Shown piece by piece: positions 11,061-23,147 of a stretch of 64,000 bases of DNA. The first letter of the stretch is position 1. Each line of letters begins with the position of its first letter. The translations under genes and the position numbers were made by a program. Origin of the DNA: Mermis nigrescens. Lineage: Eukaryota > Nematoda > Enoplea > Mermithida > Mermithidae. The notes under the pieces are model-generated. The model made no database searches. It was not told the origin of the DNA and was given only the letters and a program-made list of their open reading frames with translations. The stretch lies in NCBI GenBank assembly GCA_036768485.1, contig JAVLUZ010000169.1:1304936-1368935 (forward strand), given 5' to 3'.

Positions 11061-12875
11061 AACTTGTAAAATTTAAAACAAAGCTTGCAAAAGTCGTAAG
11101 AAAGTTTTATAAATGTTCAGATATCCGAATTCAGCCATAATTAAAGGGGAATGTCTGCCCATATTGCATCCAAAAATCCTTGTTTTTATTGCCTAAGTTA
11201 ATAAGGCGAGTTGTAGAGATAAGTATTCTGTTAGGCATCTGAACAGATATTTGTGAGGCTGCATTATCTGGCTTATTAGGAAGGTGTACCATGATATAAA
11301 GCTAGTATTGCACTGTGCGCTTTAAATTTTGCTTGTCAATTGATAACGATCATGATAAAGCTAGCCTAAGCACACACCAAATGTGCCAGAAATACTCATA
11401 TTGTATACACAAAACTATTCAAATTCCACACATCAGGCAAGCCTGATGCTGGTTATGTTGCTAAATTGCTCACTTAATGTTGCATGTTTTAGTACAAGTA
11501 AGCTAACTCGTGCAGCACACGCTATCACACTAAAGTGTGGAATTTGAATACTTTTGTGCATACAATATGAGTATTTCTGGCACATTTGGTGTGTGCTTAG
11601 GCTAGCTTTATCATGATCGTTATCAATTAACATGCAAAATTGTAAGCGCACAGTGCAATACTAGCTTTATATCATGGTACACCTTCCTAATAAGCCAGAT
11701 AACGCAGCCTCACAAATACAAATTTCTGTTCAGATGCCTAATAGTATACTTATCTCTACAACTTGCCTTATTAAGTTAGGCAATAAAAACAAGGATTTTT
11801 GGATGCAATATGGGCAAATATACCCCTTTAGTTGTGGCTGAATTCGGATATCTGAACATTTATGAAACTTTCTTACGACTTTTACAAGCTTTGTTTTAAA
11901 TTTTACAAGTTTTGTTCCGACTTCCACAAAAAATATTCCAAACCTTACAAAAAATGTTCCAAACTTTACAGAAAAATTTCCAAGCTTTACAAAAAATATT
12001 TCCAAATTTAAAAAAAAATTTCCATACTTTACAAAAAAAAATTTCCAAACTTCACAAAAAATTTCCATACTCTGCAAAAGTCCTATGCTTAAGCACGCAA
12101 AATTAATTCCAAACTCCGCAAAAAAATTCCCAAATTTTACAAAAAGTTTCCAAACTTTACAAAAATTTTTCCAAACTTTACAAAAAATTTCCGAAAAAAT
12201 ACAAAAATGTGTTCACTTAGATCAAAAATATTGTTAGCATGTTGAGAAAATATAACTCTCAAGAGCCTTATACAAAAACGATTAAAACTCGTGTAGCACT
12301 TATTCTTCTATTGTATTTAACTAATACTATTTTAAAAGCAATTTCCAATTATACCAATAAGACGAAAATCACAAGCACTTGTTCTTTAATTTTAATCAAT
12401 AAAATCATATGTTTACATAAGAAATTGTAAAGAATCAAGCATACCTAAAATCTTCTAATCAGACGATTTCTAAACTCTGCATGAAATTTGTTGAACTTCA
12501 GGAGGTTATAAGTACAAAATTCAGTACTTATGGGTTATTTCATCTTTTTCATGTTTATTCTTGCAGATACGCAGTCTTCAAGCTATGCTTTAGCTTGTCA
12601 CCTTTATGTGCAATAACTTCACCTCCATAGGTACGCAACTTGAACAGCTTTAGTGGTTTTTAATCGTATGCTCAACGAAATCTCGGAATCTTTCCGCATC
12701 GTTTACTCAAGTCACAAGAAACATATCAAATTTTGCTTAAATGAGTCTTAAGTTTTATGCCAACTTTGTGCTTATTATACCGTATTTCCTCAATTCGAAT
12801 CACTGAAATCACTGAAATCACTGAAAAATTTTTCTCAATCACTTAAAAAATAATTTTAATAACCTCTGAAATCAG

Positions 12876-13128
12876 CGAATGCCACCTATTTGTGGGTTCT
12901 GCTTATTTAGGGTATCGTATTAATCTATGTAAATTCTATGAGATGGTAAATGGGACATGCATGTACGAAGTAGAATTGTTTCCTAGTTTAGTATACCAAT
13001 TTCTAAATGTAACATTTTTGCTGTTTTCAAGAGGAAAAATGATTCTCACGGGTGCAAAACTAGAACACAAGTTGCACATTGCATATAAAATAGTTTCAGC
13101 AATACATGAGAAATACCGTTTTAAATAG
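12876..13128 (+). pseudogene. TBP C-terminal half-gene fragment, right arm (frame intact)
   Basis: The open frame runs from an acceptor-like CTGAAATCAG (12,866-12,875) to TAG at 13,126-13,128, about 83 residues. It aligns with the second structural repeat of TBP: VGSA, then YEVELFPSLVYQF, then SRGKMILTGAK, then a final helix (HKLHIAYKIVSAIHEKY). Near the start it reads LGYRINL, and the full viral TBP at 60.4-60.9 kb reads LGANINL at the same place. The first TBP repeat was not found upstream, so the fragment would need an upstream exon or is a relic. No stop codon has accumulated, unlike in its mirror copy. Confidence 0.72.
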
Positions 13129-14526
13129 CAAAAGTTATGAACTTCACAACAAATTTTCCAAACTTTACAAAAAATTTTCAAACTCAAAAAATTTTCCAAA
13201 CTCTGCGAAAAATTTTCCAAACTCTGCACAAATCCTATGCTTAAGCACGCAAAATTAATTCCAAACTCTGCAAAAAATTTTCCAAATTTTACAAAAAATT
13301 TCCAAACTTTACAGAAAAATTTCCAAACTTTACAAAAATATTTCAAACTCTGCAAAATTCCTATGCTTAAGCACACAAAATTAATTCCAAACTCTGCAAA
13401 AAATTTTCCAAAGTTTACAAAAATATTCCAAATTCTACAAAAAATATTCCAAACTTTACAAAAAATATTCCAAACTTTACAAAACATATTCCAAACTTTG
13501 CTAATTTTTAGATCAATACTGATGACATGGATGAAGTTACGTTTCATTAATGAATTTTGTGTGGAGGTTTGTAAAATAAACCCTAGCTCATGGTTTAAAA
13601 ATTTTCACAAGTTGAACAGCAGGCAAAGATCGCCATTTTTTCAGGTGTTTTCTGATAAACTTTGAGAAGCTCAAAATGGCATGATAATCAAATTTGAGCA
13701 ATTTTTGCCTATACTAATTGCTTATTTTTGGGCAAAAATAACCCCTAATGGCATCAATAGACAAGTACTGCTAAGAGAATCAAGCATTGTAAAGACGGTG
13801 TAAATAAAAAATCAGCATACAGTAGGTCGTGCGCTAAAATTTTGTACATAGGACAGCTAAGGTTTATATATCATATCCTGAAAATTTGAACAAAATCCGG
13901 CTAGCGGTTCTTGGAATATAGTGCTATACGAGAAAGTGTAAAGTTAACTAGTATACTGTAGACTGCGCGCTAAAATTTTGTACGTAGCGCAGCTACAATT
14001 TATATATATCTTATCCTGAAAGTTTGAGCTAAATCCGCACTATAGTTCTTGAAATATATTGCTATATGGGAAAGTGTAAAGTAAATTGGTATACTGTAGA
14101 TTACATGTTCATATCAATAACATAAAACATGCAACATATGCTCACTCTACTCTGAAAATTTGAGCTAAATCCGCTCTATAGTTCTTGAAATATAGTGCTA
14201 TATGAGAAAGTGTAAAGTAAATTAATATACTGTAGCCTAAGCGCTGAAATTCTGTGCGTAGCATGCCTTGCCTATATACATCATTTCCTGAAATTTTGAA
14301 CAAAATCCGGCCATTGGTTCTTGATTTGCGTTCCTATATGCAAAAGTGTAAACTGATGCTGGTATACTGTAGTTCGCGCGCTAAAATTTTGTACATAGCA
14401 TGCCTAACATACACTCAACATATTCTGGAAATTTGAGCCCGATTCGACTGCTGGTTCTTGACTTACGCGTCTTCAAAAATAACCCCCTGGGAATAACCCC
14501 CTGGGAATAACCCTCTGGGTTATTGC

Positions 14527-14725
14527 ATCCCTCCCCTGGCCCTGGGCTCTTGGCCCTGGGCCCTTGGCCTGGGCTCCTTGGCCCTGGGCTCCTTGGCCCT
14601 GGGCTCCTTGGCCCTGGGCCCTTGGCCCCTGGGCCCTTGGCCCTGGGCCTGGGCCTGGCCCTGGGCCCTTGGCCCTGGGCCCTTGGCCCTGGGCCCTGGA
14701 CCCTGGGCCCTTGGCCCTGGGCTGG
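14527..14725. repeat. GC-rich tandem array GGGCCCTTGGCCCT
   Basis: Roughly 14-16-bp units built from GGCCCTGGGC and CTTGGCCCTGGG. The array is very GC-rich in an AT-rich setting. All six frames stay open, giving Pro/Gly/Ala/Leu/Trp-rich translations that are not genes. A shorter inverted counterpart is at 8270-8330. Confidence 0.85.
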
Positions 14726-15127
14726 CGCGCGCCCCTCTCTACTGGGCAGGCTCGGGCAGGCCCCCAACCCTTTTGCGCTCTGGCACAACCTCGATTTTGG
14801 GCCAGGGCGCAGATCTGTCTATCTTATAACACTAACGCTATAAGATCAGGTTCTAGGGAGACACGGTATACTACTGCTCTATATGTTGAAGTCAAATCTG
14901 AGCGATTTTTAGCGGTTCAGACGACAAAACTGTACATGAACAATAAATCTGGCGCAAAGCGCCGGAAAATTTTAAGTTCACTAGCTCAAAAGTACGCTAA
15001 AAATCTGTTTTGGCGGTGTTTCAGACGTACATACTTCGCCAATTTTCCATTTTTCCCTTTGGTGGACCCTTGAGGAAGAAAAATTTTTCCTTTTTCGGGC
15101 CCCCCTGAATACAGGCCTGGCTATGGC

Positions 15128-15660
15128 TCATTATTAAAATCAATATTGAAAAAATTGAAGATCAAAGGCGACTGGGACAGTCTGGATGGGGCCAAATCGC
15201 AAAAAAACATTCAAAAAATTCAATTCTGGGGTTTACCGTAATCTTCGGAGAAAGCAAATGCGGATTTACTCATTAATGAATGACTTACTGACTTTCTTGG
15301 CGCTTTAAAAACTTTACTTCTACGTCAAAAAAGTAGTTTATGTATGTAGGTACAGAACAAGGATTTTTTCAGTTTTTACAACGAGTTCTCGAGTATTTTT
15401 TTGGTGCTTTATGCCGATTTTTGCACTAATTTTATTTCTTCTTCAGGGAAAACATTCGAAAATTACCAATTTTTTTCGGGTCACAAATAATTCTATCTAT
15501 CAAACGACGGCAAAAAAAACCGCTAGTTTATGCATAATGGACGGATTTTTCGGTAAATCATTGAGACCTTTAGCGAAATTTAGGGTTCCGCCCCTTACTG
15601 TCAGAAATTCCTGGATCCACCACTGGGAGGAAGAGAGTATTTTGGATTAACGAGGTCTTC
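15128..15660. other. Non-coding spacer
   Basis: No gene is supported. The sequence is AT-rich with a short ordinary open frame and runs up to a CACACGTGGGC-ended small element. Confidence 0.35.
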
Positions 15661-15666
15661 CTACAC

Positions 15667-15933
15667 ACGTGGGCGTTGGGTGCGGAGGGTTGGGGGTATG
15701 CACCCCCAGAAAGCCGAATACCTAGAGACCAAAATACCCCCCAGCATTCAAATTTTGAAATTTTTTTTGTTTTTTCGCAATTTTTTTATGTTTATAGATA
15801 GTGCTCGATGAGAAACGTTGAAAAATGGTGTTTTACGCCATACCACCATTTTTAAAACCATGTTTTCACCTTTTAAAAATTCAGCACCCCCTCCCCTCAG
15901 ATTTTCGGTCTGCCCACCTATACTTACCTCCCG
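15667..15933 (-). mobile_element. Small hAT MITE (CACACCTGGGC family), diverged copy
   Basis: Its left end CACACGTGGGCG and right end TGCCCACCTATA match the family described at 58,846-59,104. The interior contains the family phrase ATAGTGCTCGATGAGAAACG. No clear 8-bp duplication survives here. Confidence 0.65.
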
Positions 15934-16015
15934 CACGTCTGCGTCTAGTCAGGTTTCCTTAAAATTTTTATCTTAACCTGAATTGTACAACTTAATTTAG
16001 TGAGCTAACTGTAAT

Positions 16016-16184
16016 TATAGTCTGTTTCACATAACTTCGTATATAAATTCTAAGAAGTTTCGACGACAGTAGGCCGATGGTTACGATATTTATATATCAC
16101 ATCAATACTATAATCGCAATCTGTCAGCATATTGCCGTAGATAATTTTAAAATTTATGACCGAAGTTGTGTGAAACAGACTATA
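16016..16184 (+). mobile_element. MITE, TIR TATAGTCTGTTTCAC
   Basis: A 169-bp element whose ends are TATAGTCTGTTTCAC and its reverse complement GTGTGAAACAGACTATA. Near-identical copies are at 54,141-54,309 and 58,657-58,829, with broken or inverted copies at 57,585-58,375 and about 59,235-59,424. The terminal TA is consistent with a TA target, as in Tc1/mariner-type MITEs, but that assignment is inferred. Confidence 0.75.
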
Positions 16185-16186
16185 AC

Positions 16187-17340
16187 TAGTAAAGAAAAAT
16201 GCTCCGATGGAACAAAAAAGATGAATATACTTGGAATTCTGGATTATTAAGGATGTAAAAGGATGGGACTAGAAAAATCTACCTAAAGTCGCAAAATCTG
16301 CTAAAAATCACACTTCTGCTAAGCAACGCAAAAAATCGAAGTATATTCTGCGGCCAACAGATTAACATAAATCTTTAACCATAGAAATGATTGAAAAAGC
16401 AGCACGTTAGCTATGCAGTAGCTATGGGAAATGATACTGAGTAAACTAACAGTCTTTCTAAGCCAATTGAATGAAATAGCAAACATCGATGCATCTAAGA
16501 CAATTGGAGAAATTATTGGCTTAAAACAGTAGGAAACGCGTAAGTTGACTTAAAACAGACTAAATGTAAGTACAGTAGCATTCCAACGATTGTGTGCACT
16601 AATTAATAGGCTCCTGCTTTGCTTGCTATAATGTTCATAACAAAATATAACAACTTTAAATACATTACCACTTAGTTCTCTATCAATCGAGATACGAAGC
16701 TACTCAGCGTTGCTACTTGACAGCAATTTAAAAAAAGTAAACATTATAGATTTCGTTTATACACTCTTATCTGAAAACTCAGAAAGTACTTTATTTGTAT
16801 CTTATTCGACTTCGCCCGACTTCTGAACAGAGGAAGTGGCGAACAAAGAAATGGACAAACACGTATTATCACTGTCCATCACATTGTAAACTTTAAAAAT
16901 CTGAACCTAACGCCCCATTGAGTGTAAATGAATTCGGTCCAGCCAGTTTGTAGCCCTTTGATTGTAGTACGTTTGTTTGTGCCAAACTTATGTCCGCAAA
17001 ATATTTGATATGATTTACCAATTAAAATACGAAAAAAACCTGTTTTTTTCGTCCATTTTACACCTCAGATTTCGAACTTCATACCCCCATAAACAACTCA
17101 GTATTACGTTTTTTTGAACGCGGCTTGCTTCGACATGTAGCTCTTAGAAGTAACTTTATTTCTATTTGAATCAATTCATCCCAATTTATCACCGAAAAAG
17201 TTGGCAGAGAAATCTTGGACAAAATCTGTTTTTTTACTAATCAACTAGAGTGTAAAGTTTAAACCCCTGGTGTCAAATGAAGTGCATGATTTTGCCGAAA
17301 GAATCAAAAAAATGATAAAACTTAGTATTCAGAAGACTTG
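16187..17340 (-). repeat. Family R copy B, rearranged fragment
   Basis: A half TAGCAAAG-type unit (about 16,187-16,780) is fused to an inverted family R segment (about 16,785-17,340). The segment contains CCGACTTCTGAACAGAGG and the TTTACACCTCAGATTTCG module. The join shows that copies have recombined or undergone partial deletion. Confidence 0.6.
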
Positions 17341-17439
17341 AACCCATTATTCTTTTTTAAATTTACATGCGAGAAAGGATACGTCAGCTATTGCACCAAC
17401 TTAAGTCGCAGCCGAGGTTTCAGCTTGATTATACTATAC

Positions 17440-18198
17440 TAGCAAAGAAAAATGCTCCGATGGAACAAAAAAGATGAATATACTTGGAATTGTGGATTAT
17501 TAAGGATGTAAAAGGAGGGGACTAGGAAAAATCTACCTAAAGTCGCAAAATCTGCTAAAAATCAGACTTTCTCTAAGCAACGCAAAAAATCGATGTATAT
17601 TCTGCGGCCTCTAAAAAAGTGTCTTTTTTTAATAATGTTCGAAGTTTCAGATAAGAGTGTACGAAATCTATCAGGGTTACTTTTTTAAATTGCTGGCACC
17701 TGATTGATAGAAAACTAAGAGGTATTGTATTTAAAGTTGTTTTATTTTGTTATGAGCATTATAGCAAGCAAAGCAGGGGCCGATTGATTAGTGCACACAA
17801 TCGTTTCGGGCATGCTAGTGTATGTAGATTTAGTCTGTTTCAAGTTAACTTACGCGTTTCCTACTGTTTTAAACCAACCATGTCTCCAATTGTCTTCGAT
17901 GTTTGCTATTTCATTCAGTTGGCTTAGAAGACTGTTAGTTTACTCAACATCATTTCCCATAGCTACTGCATAGCTAACGTGCTGCTTTTTCAATCATTTT
18001 TATATTTAAATATTTATTTTAATCTGTTGGCCGCAGAATATACATCGATTTTTTGCGTTGCTTAGAGAAAGTCTGATTTTTAGCAGATTTTGCGACTTTA
18101 GGTAGATTTTTCCTAGTCCCCTCCTTTTACATCTTTAATAATCCACAATTCCAAGCATATTCATCTTTTTTGTTCCATCGGAGCATTTTTCTTTGCTA
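17440..18198. mobile_element. TAGCAAAG inverted-repeat unit, copy C
   Basis: A 759-bp copy of the unit described at 6561-7352, with both inverted ends intact. Confidence 0.8.
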
Positions 18199-18737
18199 GT
18201 ACCTCACTTTTAATTAGTATGATTTGAGTACATCAGTCAGTAAACACATACAGTAACGTGCCATTATAATGACAGCAGTCCAAGAACACGGAAAATAATA
18301 CTGTTCTTAACATCAGCATTATCCTTTTCAAACAAGACAACCTTACATTATTTTAACAGATCAAAGTTTTTCAGCATTAACTTTACAAAAATATCAAGTG
18401 TAAGGAACACTAACGCTCAGATTTGGAAGTAAAATAAATTTGTAGTATAAACTACATTTTAACAACAAATGACTAGTGCACTGCTAACTTAACACAACTA
18501 CTAGGTGTAGAGAAAACTAATGGTCAGATTCTCAATTCTGATTTTATGTAGAACATTTTGAAAAAAATTAAGCTTCTGCAAGGCTCTAGAACAAGAGTTG
18601 AGTTAATAGGCAGTGTAAACTTTACACAACCACAGAGTTTAAAGAAAATTTCAGTCGGATTCGTAATTCCGATATTACGATCAATATTTATGAAAAAATT
18701 AAGTCTCCACAATGGCCCAAGGACAAATAAATATCAG
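18199..18737 (-). repeat. Family R copy C, inner part
   Basis: Matches 6000-6560 in inverted orientation and 42,877-43,375 directly. It is interrupted after ATATCAGATG, where copy E continues with TAAACCACTTTACACC, so the following block was inserted here or the copy was broken here. Confidence 0.65.
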
Positions 18738-20175
18738 ATGTGTTAACGTAGACTCAAGCTACGTTCACTTCGCTTACTTAACCCGAATCTCAAGCTAATG
18801 CGCTCACACGGGGGTTCTCGCCCTTTTTAGGAGGTCGATCACCGGCCGGCAATTCGGGGGTAAGCGACCCGGCCTATTCAAGGTAGCCCGTCCCTCTACG
18901 CACGCACTTAGTGAAACTTACTTATTTGACCCCTTTGAGATTAAGTACCTAATTAAAGTAAGTTCCCCGGAAACCTAATGAGGGCTCAAAAAGATTATTA
19001 TTTTACTTGTTTTGGACCGAATTCCGGTGCTTGAAAATATTAAGGGTTCCGAAGTATAGTGTAGCACAAGGACAGAATTCAACAGCACGGAAATTCAACC
19101 GAGCCCAGCATCGTTAATTAAATAATTAATTTTTACAATACTTTTGGACAGAAAAATTGAAGCAATTAAAAAGCGACAACATGGAGGATACATGCTGCTG
19201 ACCGTCGTGTTACGCTAATCGGGTAAAATCGAACAATGTAATTAAACAAGGGCACAAAGCCCTGCCAAAGGCATACAACAACTGATGCCAATTGGCACAA
19301 ACACGAATGATTAAAAACAAAGCGTACGGCGAAAAGAAGCGTGCACACTACGCAGGAAAACTAACAGACGAGTTCTGCAGCCAAGCAGATAAAAAGGCAC
19401 GTACGGAGTCTGCTCACGTACGGCGACGAAAAGAAAAAAGATACGCTCAACGCGGAAGCTGGCGGAGAGGCTCTCAGGCTCAAAAACTAATTGTAAAATG
19501 TAAAATCTTAAATTGCCGTCAAAACTGCGCTCGCACGCAGTTGTAACTGATGCGGAAAAAGAGGCGTAACAACACGAACCAAGAGATGAAAAGGATCTAT
19601 GAATACGACAATAGGCCTATGGGCAAAAGCTTACGGTAAAGGCAGTGGCGGATCTAGGATTTTCCTAAGGGGGGGCGGTACCCCTAAGGGGGGGGGCGGA
19701 ACCCTGACTTGGGCGGAAAAATTAGCCGTTTTAACCCGAAAATCGCTAAAAATCGCTTTAAAATGCTTAATTTTGCGCACTTTTTTGGGCCAATGGGGGA
19801 AGCGGCCGCCCCCCCCCTAAATCCGCTCCTGGGCAAAGGTATGTACAAACGAGACAGGCACAAATATGAGACACACACATATGATCTTTTAACTGCACGT
19901 AAGATATGACAACACACATACCAATTCGTACTCAAGTCGCATTAAGCCCGATTTCCCTTTTTCCTATCCCGGATTTTGATTGAAAATATGTGTGGGAATG
20001 GAATGAAAAATATGATAATTTTTAGGGGAAGGTGGTCCCGGGCGACTCACTTAAGCGTTGCGCTTAACGGTCGTGTACGTGCGTATGGAAATTGAGCACA
20101 AGAATGTACATCTGGGGCAATCAATCGGTTTTTTTTCATCTGTTTCATAAAAAACCCAAACCGATTTTTTCCCAA
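18738..20175. other. Unclassified 1.4-kb block within family R copy C
   Basis: Starts TGTTAACGTAGACTCAAGC and is less AT-rich than its surroundings. It has no relation to other parts of the window except the small MITE nested at 19,643-19,831. The TG start could be the end of an LTR, but I see no matching second copy, primer-binding site or clean duplication, so it stays unclassified. The roughly 84-codon Lys/Arg-rich frame at 19,292-19,546 has no recognisable family. Confidence 0.35.
19643..19831. mobile_element. 189-bp hAT MITE, TIR CAGTGGCGGATCTAGG
   Basis: Ends CAGTGGCGGATCTAGG and CCTAAATCCGCTCCTG are inverted. The flanks carry 8-bp duplications GGTAAAGG (19,635-19,642) and GGCAAAGG (19,832-19,839), seven of eight matching. 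These termini are typical of hAT elements. The related larger element at 46,228-47,878 has CAG..GCAGATCTAG and CCTTAAATCCGCCCCTG ends. Confidence 0.85.
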
Positions 20176-20179
20176 AAAA

Positions 20180-23008
20180 TTTTTTCAGTGTAAAGTTTAC
20201 AAACATAAGTTTGGCACATACAAACGTACTACAATCAAAGGGCTACAAACTGGCCCAAACCGAATTTATTTACACTCCACTTTCTCTGTTCAGAAGTCGG
20301 GAGAGGTCGAATAGGATAAAAATAAAGTACTTTCTAAGGGGTGGCGAACAAAAATATGGACAAACACGTATTTTTCACTGTCCACCACATTGTAAACTTT
20401 AAAAATCTGAACCGAACGAATTTATTTATTGAGTGTAAATAAATTCGGTTTGGAGCCAGTTTGTAGCCCTTTGATTGTAGTACGTTTGTATGTGCCAAAC
20501 ATATGTTCCGCGAAATATTTGATATGATTTACCAATTAAATACGAAAAAACCTGTTTTTTTCGCCTATTTTACACCTCAGATTTCGAACTTTACACCCCC
20601 ATAAACAACTCAATATTACGTTTTCTTGAACGCGGTTTGCTTCGACGTGTAGCCCTTAAAAGTTACTTTATATTTATCTATTTAAATTATCTTAGCTCAT
20701 AACCGAAAAAGTTGGCAGAGAAATCTTGGTTAAAATCTGTTTTTTTACTCATCCACTAGAGTGTAAAGTTTAAACCCCTGGTACTCTGTGTTAATTGTAG
20801 AAAAGTTTGAAGGTCAGATTCGTTATTCTGACCTCACAGAGAACATTTTTAAAAAAATTTATCATCCACGACGCTCTGGGCGGAAAAAATTTTTTCAGTG
20901 TAAAGTTTACACCTGCACTAATAACGCAATATTGATTGTAAAGAAACAAAATAAATTTTGACGTGTAGCGCTTAAGACGAGGCAGATTTTAAAGATAGTT
21001 ACCACGTTCTTTCTACTAAGTGGAGAATATGGCAGGGAAAAAATATTTTTTGTCTCAGACTCTTTACAATAAACCGCCTCTAAATTCGAAAATATTACTT
21101 TTTAAGAAAAAATTAAAAAAAGTTTCTCCTAGATTTTATAACCGTCTACCTTTTGAAACCAATCAGACTACATAGAATGTAAAACTGAGTTAGATATGCT
21201 CTTGCACATGAAAACAGTAAAAAACCGTCTAATTTACACTCCTGTGCAACAACCAATGAGTGTAAAGAAATTTTAAGACCAGATTCGTAACCTACTAATT
21301 AGGGAAAACATTTTTAAAAAAATTCATCATCCACGACGCTATGGGCGGAAAAATTTTTTCAGTGTAAAGTTTACACTTGCACTAATAACGCAATATTGAT
21401 TGTAAAAAAACAAAATAAATTTTGACGTGTAGCGCTTAAGACGAGGCACATTTTAAGGGTAGTTACCACGTTTTGTCTACCAAGTGAAGAATATGGCAGG
21501 GAAAATTTTTTTGTCTTAGACTCTTTACAATAAACCGCCTCTAAATTCGAGAATATTACTTTTGAAAAAAATTAAAAAAGTCTCCCCTAGATTTTTTAAC
21601 CGTCTACATTTTGAAACCAATCAGACTGCATAGAATGTAAAACTGAGTTAGATATGCTTGGCCACATGAAAACTGTAAAAAAACCGTCTAATTTACACTC
21701 CTGTGCAACAACCAATGAGTGTAAAGAAATTTTAAGACCAGATTCGTAACCTACTAATTAGGGAAAATATTTTTTTAAAAAAATTGGCCCTCCGCAAATT
21801 ACTTGAATTTTTGGTGTAAACTTTACACACTCACGACGCGCTCGGTATTGAGTGTAAACAAGAAAAAAATTGGGTCACTAAGTTTTTTTATTATCTACCT
21901 TTTAAAAAAAACCGCACCTCTCAGATGTGTGCCGTTATAGCTGTGAGGGGGGACACAAATTTCGCACTCGCTGTGAAAAACATATAAGAAAAAAGGATAG
22001 CCAAGTATATTATAGGTAGCGCTATCGCGCTACCTATGATTGAAAAATATTCTTCATTCTGCTGAAGTTTAAGAATATTGCATTTATGATAATAAAAATA
22101 ATTATTTATGAAAGACGAGTCAAAAACCTCTTAAATAAGAAAAATCTGATTAAACAATATGCAATACGGAGTTATCTATCGCATTAGACAATAGATGTAT
22201 AATTCAAAGTTCATCTCTTCATGCCTCAACAAACACTGGCTGTAGAAAAGTTTAAAGGTCAGATTCGTTATTCTGATCTTACGGAGAAAATTTTTTTAAT
22301 TCATCATCCACGACGCTCTTGGCGGAAAAAATTTTTTTAGTGTAAAGTTTATACCTGCACTAATAACGCAATATTGATTGCAAAGAAACAAAATAAATTT
22401 TGACATGTAGCGCTTAGGACGAGGCACATTTTAAAGATAATTACCACGTTCTGTCTACTAAGTGGAGAATATGGCAGGAAAAATATTTTTTTGTCCTAGA
22501 CTCTTTACAATAAACCGTCTCTAAATTTGAAAATATTATTTTTAAAAGAAAATTAAAAAAGGCTCCCTAGATTTTATAACCGTCTACCTTTTGAAACCAA
22601 TCAGACTGCATAGAATGTAAAACTGAGTTAGATATGCTTGTGCACATGAAAACAGTAGAAAAACCTTCTAATTTACACTCGTGTGCAACAACTAATGAGT
22701 GTAAAGAAATTTTTAGACCAGATTCGCGAATTAGTAATTAGGGAAAAATTTTCTTTAAATTGGCCCTCCGTCGATCATTTGAATTTTTGGTGTAAACTTT
22801 ACACTGTCACGACTAGCTCGGTATTGAGTGTAAACAAAAAAGGGTATCTTAGTTTTTTATTATCTACCTTTAAAAAAACCGCACCTTCCAGGTGTGTGCC
22901 GTTGTTGCTCTGAGGAGGGTACACAAATTTCGCACTCGCTGTGATAAACATGGAAGAAAAAAGGATGGCCAAGTATATTATAGGTAGCGCTATCGCGCTA
23001 CCTATGAT
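20180..23008 (-). repeat. Family R copy C, outer part with local tandem amplification
   Basis: Contains three copies of a roughly 470-bp block (about 20,840-21,300, 21,300-21,790 and 22,240-22,760), each with CATCCACGACGCT, then GTGTAAAGTTTACAC, then TTTGACGTGTAGCGCTTA. The terminal palindrome TAGGTAGCGCTATCGCGCTACCTATGAT occurs twice, near 22,013 and 22,980, so the end itself has been duplicated. Confidence 0.7.
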
Positions 23009-23147
23009 TCTATTGTGCAAAGCTGTATCGCTGTCGACTCTCTTTAGAAACCACTTTTGCAGCTATTTCCTTAAGCGCCGGAAATAAATTTTCATGCATA
23101 GGGTTTTGTGAAATAGATTATGAAATATTCTGCAGTATGTAACTGTA

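Larger units (their letters stand above)
8130..11440 (+). repeat. Left arm of the giant inverted repeat
   Basis: Pairs with 11,530-14,880 in inverted orientation. Anchor pairs include the GTATACCGTGTCTCC region (about 8146) with its complement at about 14,865, the AGATCTGCGCCCTGGCC region (about 8203) with its complement at about 14,805, and CATGATAAAGCTAGCC (about 11,352) with its complement at about 11,605. The arms differ by scattered substitutions and small indels, so the duplication is not brand new. Confidence 0.85.
11530..14880 (-). repeat. Right arm of the giant inverted repeat
   Basis: Reverse-complement counterpart of 8130-11,440 with the same succession of sub-repeats. The GC-rich GGGCCCTTGGCCCTGG array is longer here (about 14,530-14,720) than in the left arm (about 8270-8330), so the arms have changed length independently since duplication. 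Confidence 0.85.
7583..15119. mobile_element. 7.5-kb hAT-like foldback element carrying TBP half-genes
   Basis: The ends are inverted (CAGGCCCGTATCC on the left, GAATACAGGCCTG on the right) and are flanked by 8-bp duplications differing at one base: GCTGTGGC (7575-7582) and GCTATGGC (15,120-15,127). That supports a hAT-type insertion. A 327-bp relative with the same ends is at 27,677-28,003. Nearly the whole interior is one inverted repeat, with arms of about 8.13-11.44 and 11.53-14.88 kb and a loop of roughly 100 bp near 11,490. In order from outside in, each arm carries GGCGC..GCGCC motifs, a GC-rich GGGCCCAGGGCC array, a roughly 140-bp tandem repeat, a roughly 20-bp tandem repeat and a TBP C-terminal fragment, followed by non-repeated sequence. 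No transposase was recognised. Confidence 0.75.

Noticed and set aside
10709..13547. Phe/Lys/Val-rich and Gln/Thr-rich frames of 60-200 residues
   Set aside because: They are translations of the TTTTGTAAAGTTTGGAA tandem repeat on either strand. Only the TBP portions within them carry family motifs.
14381..15073. Pro/Gly/Ala/Trp-rich proteins of 80-170 residues on both strands
   Set aside because: Produced by the GGGCCCTTGGCC tandem array, which has no stops in any frame.
18738..20175. Solo LTR or full LTR element
   Set aside because: It starts with TG, but no matching end, flanking duplication, primer-binding site or coding remnant was found.
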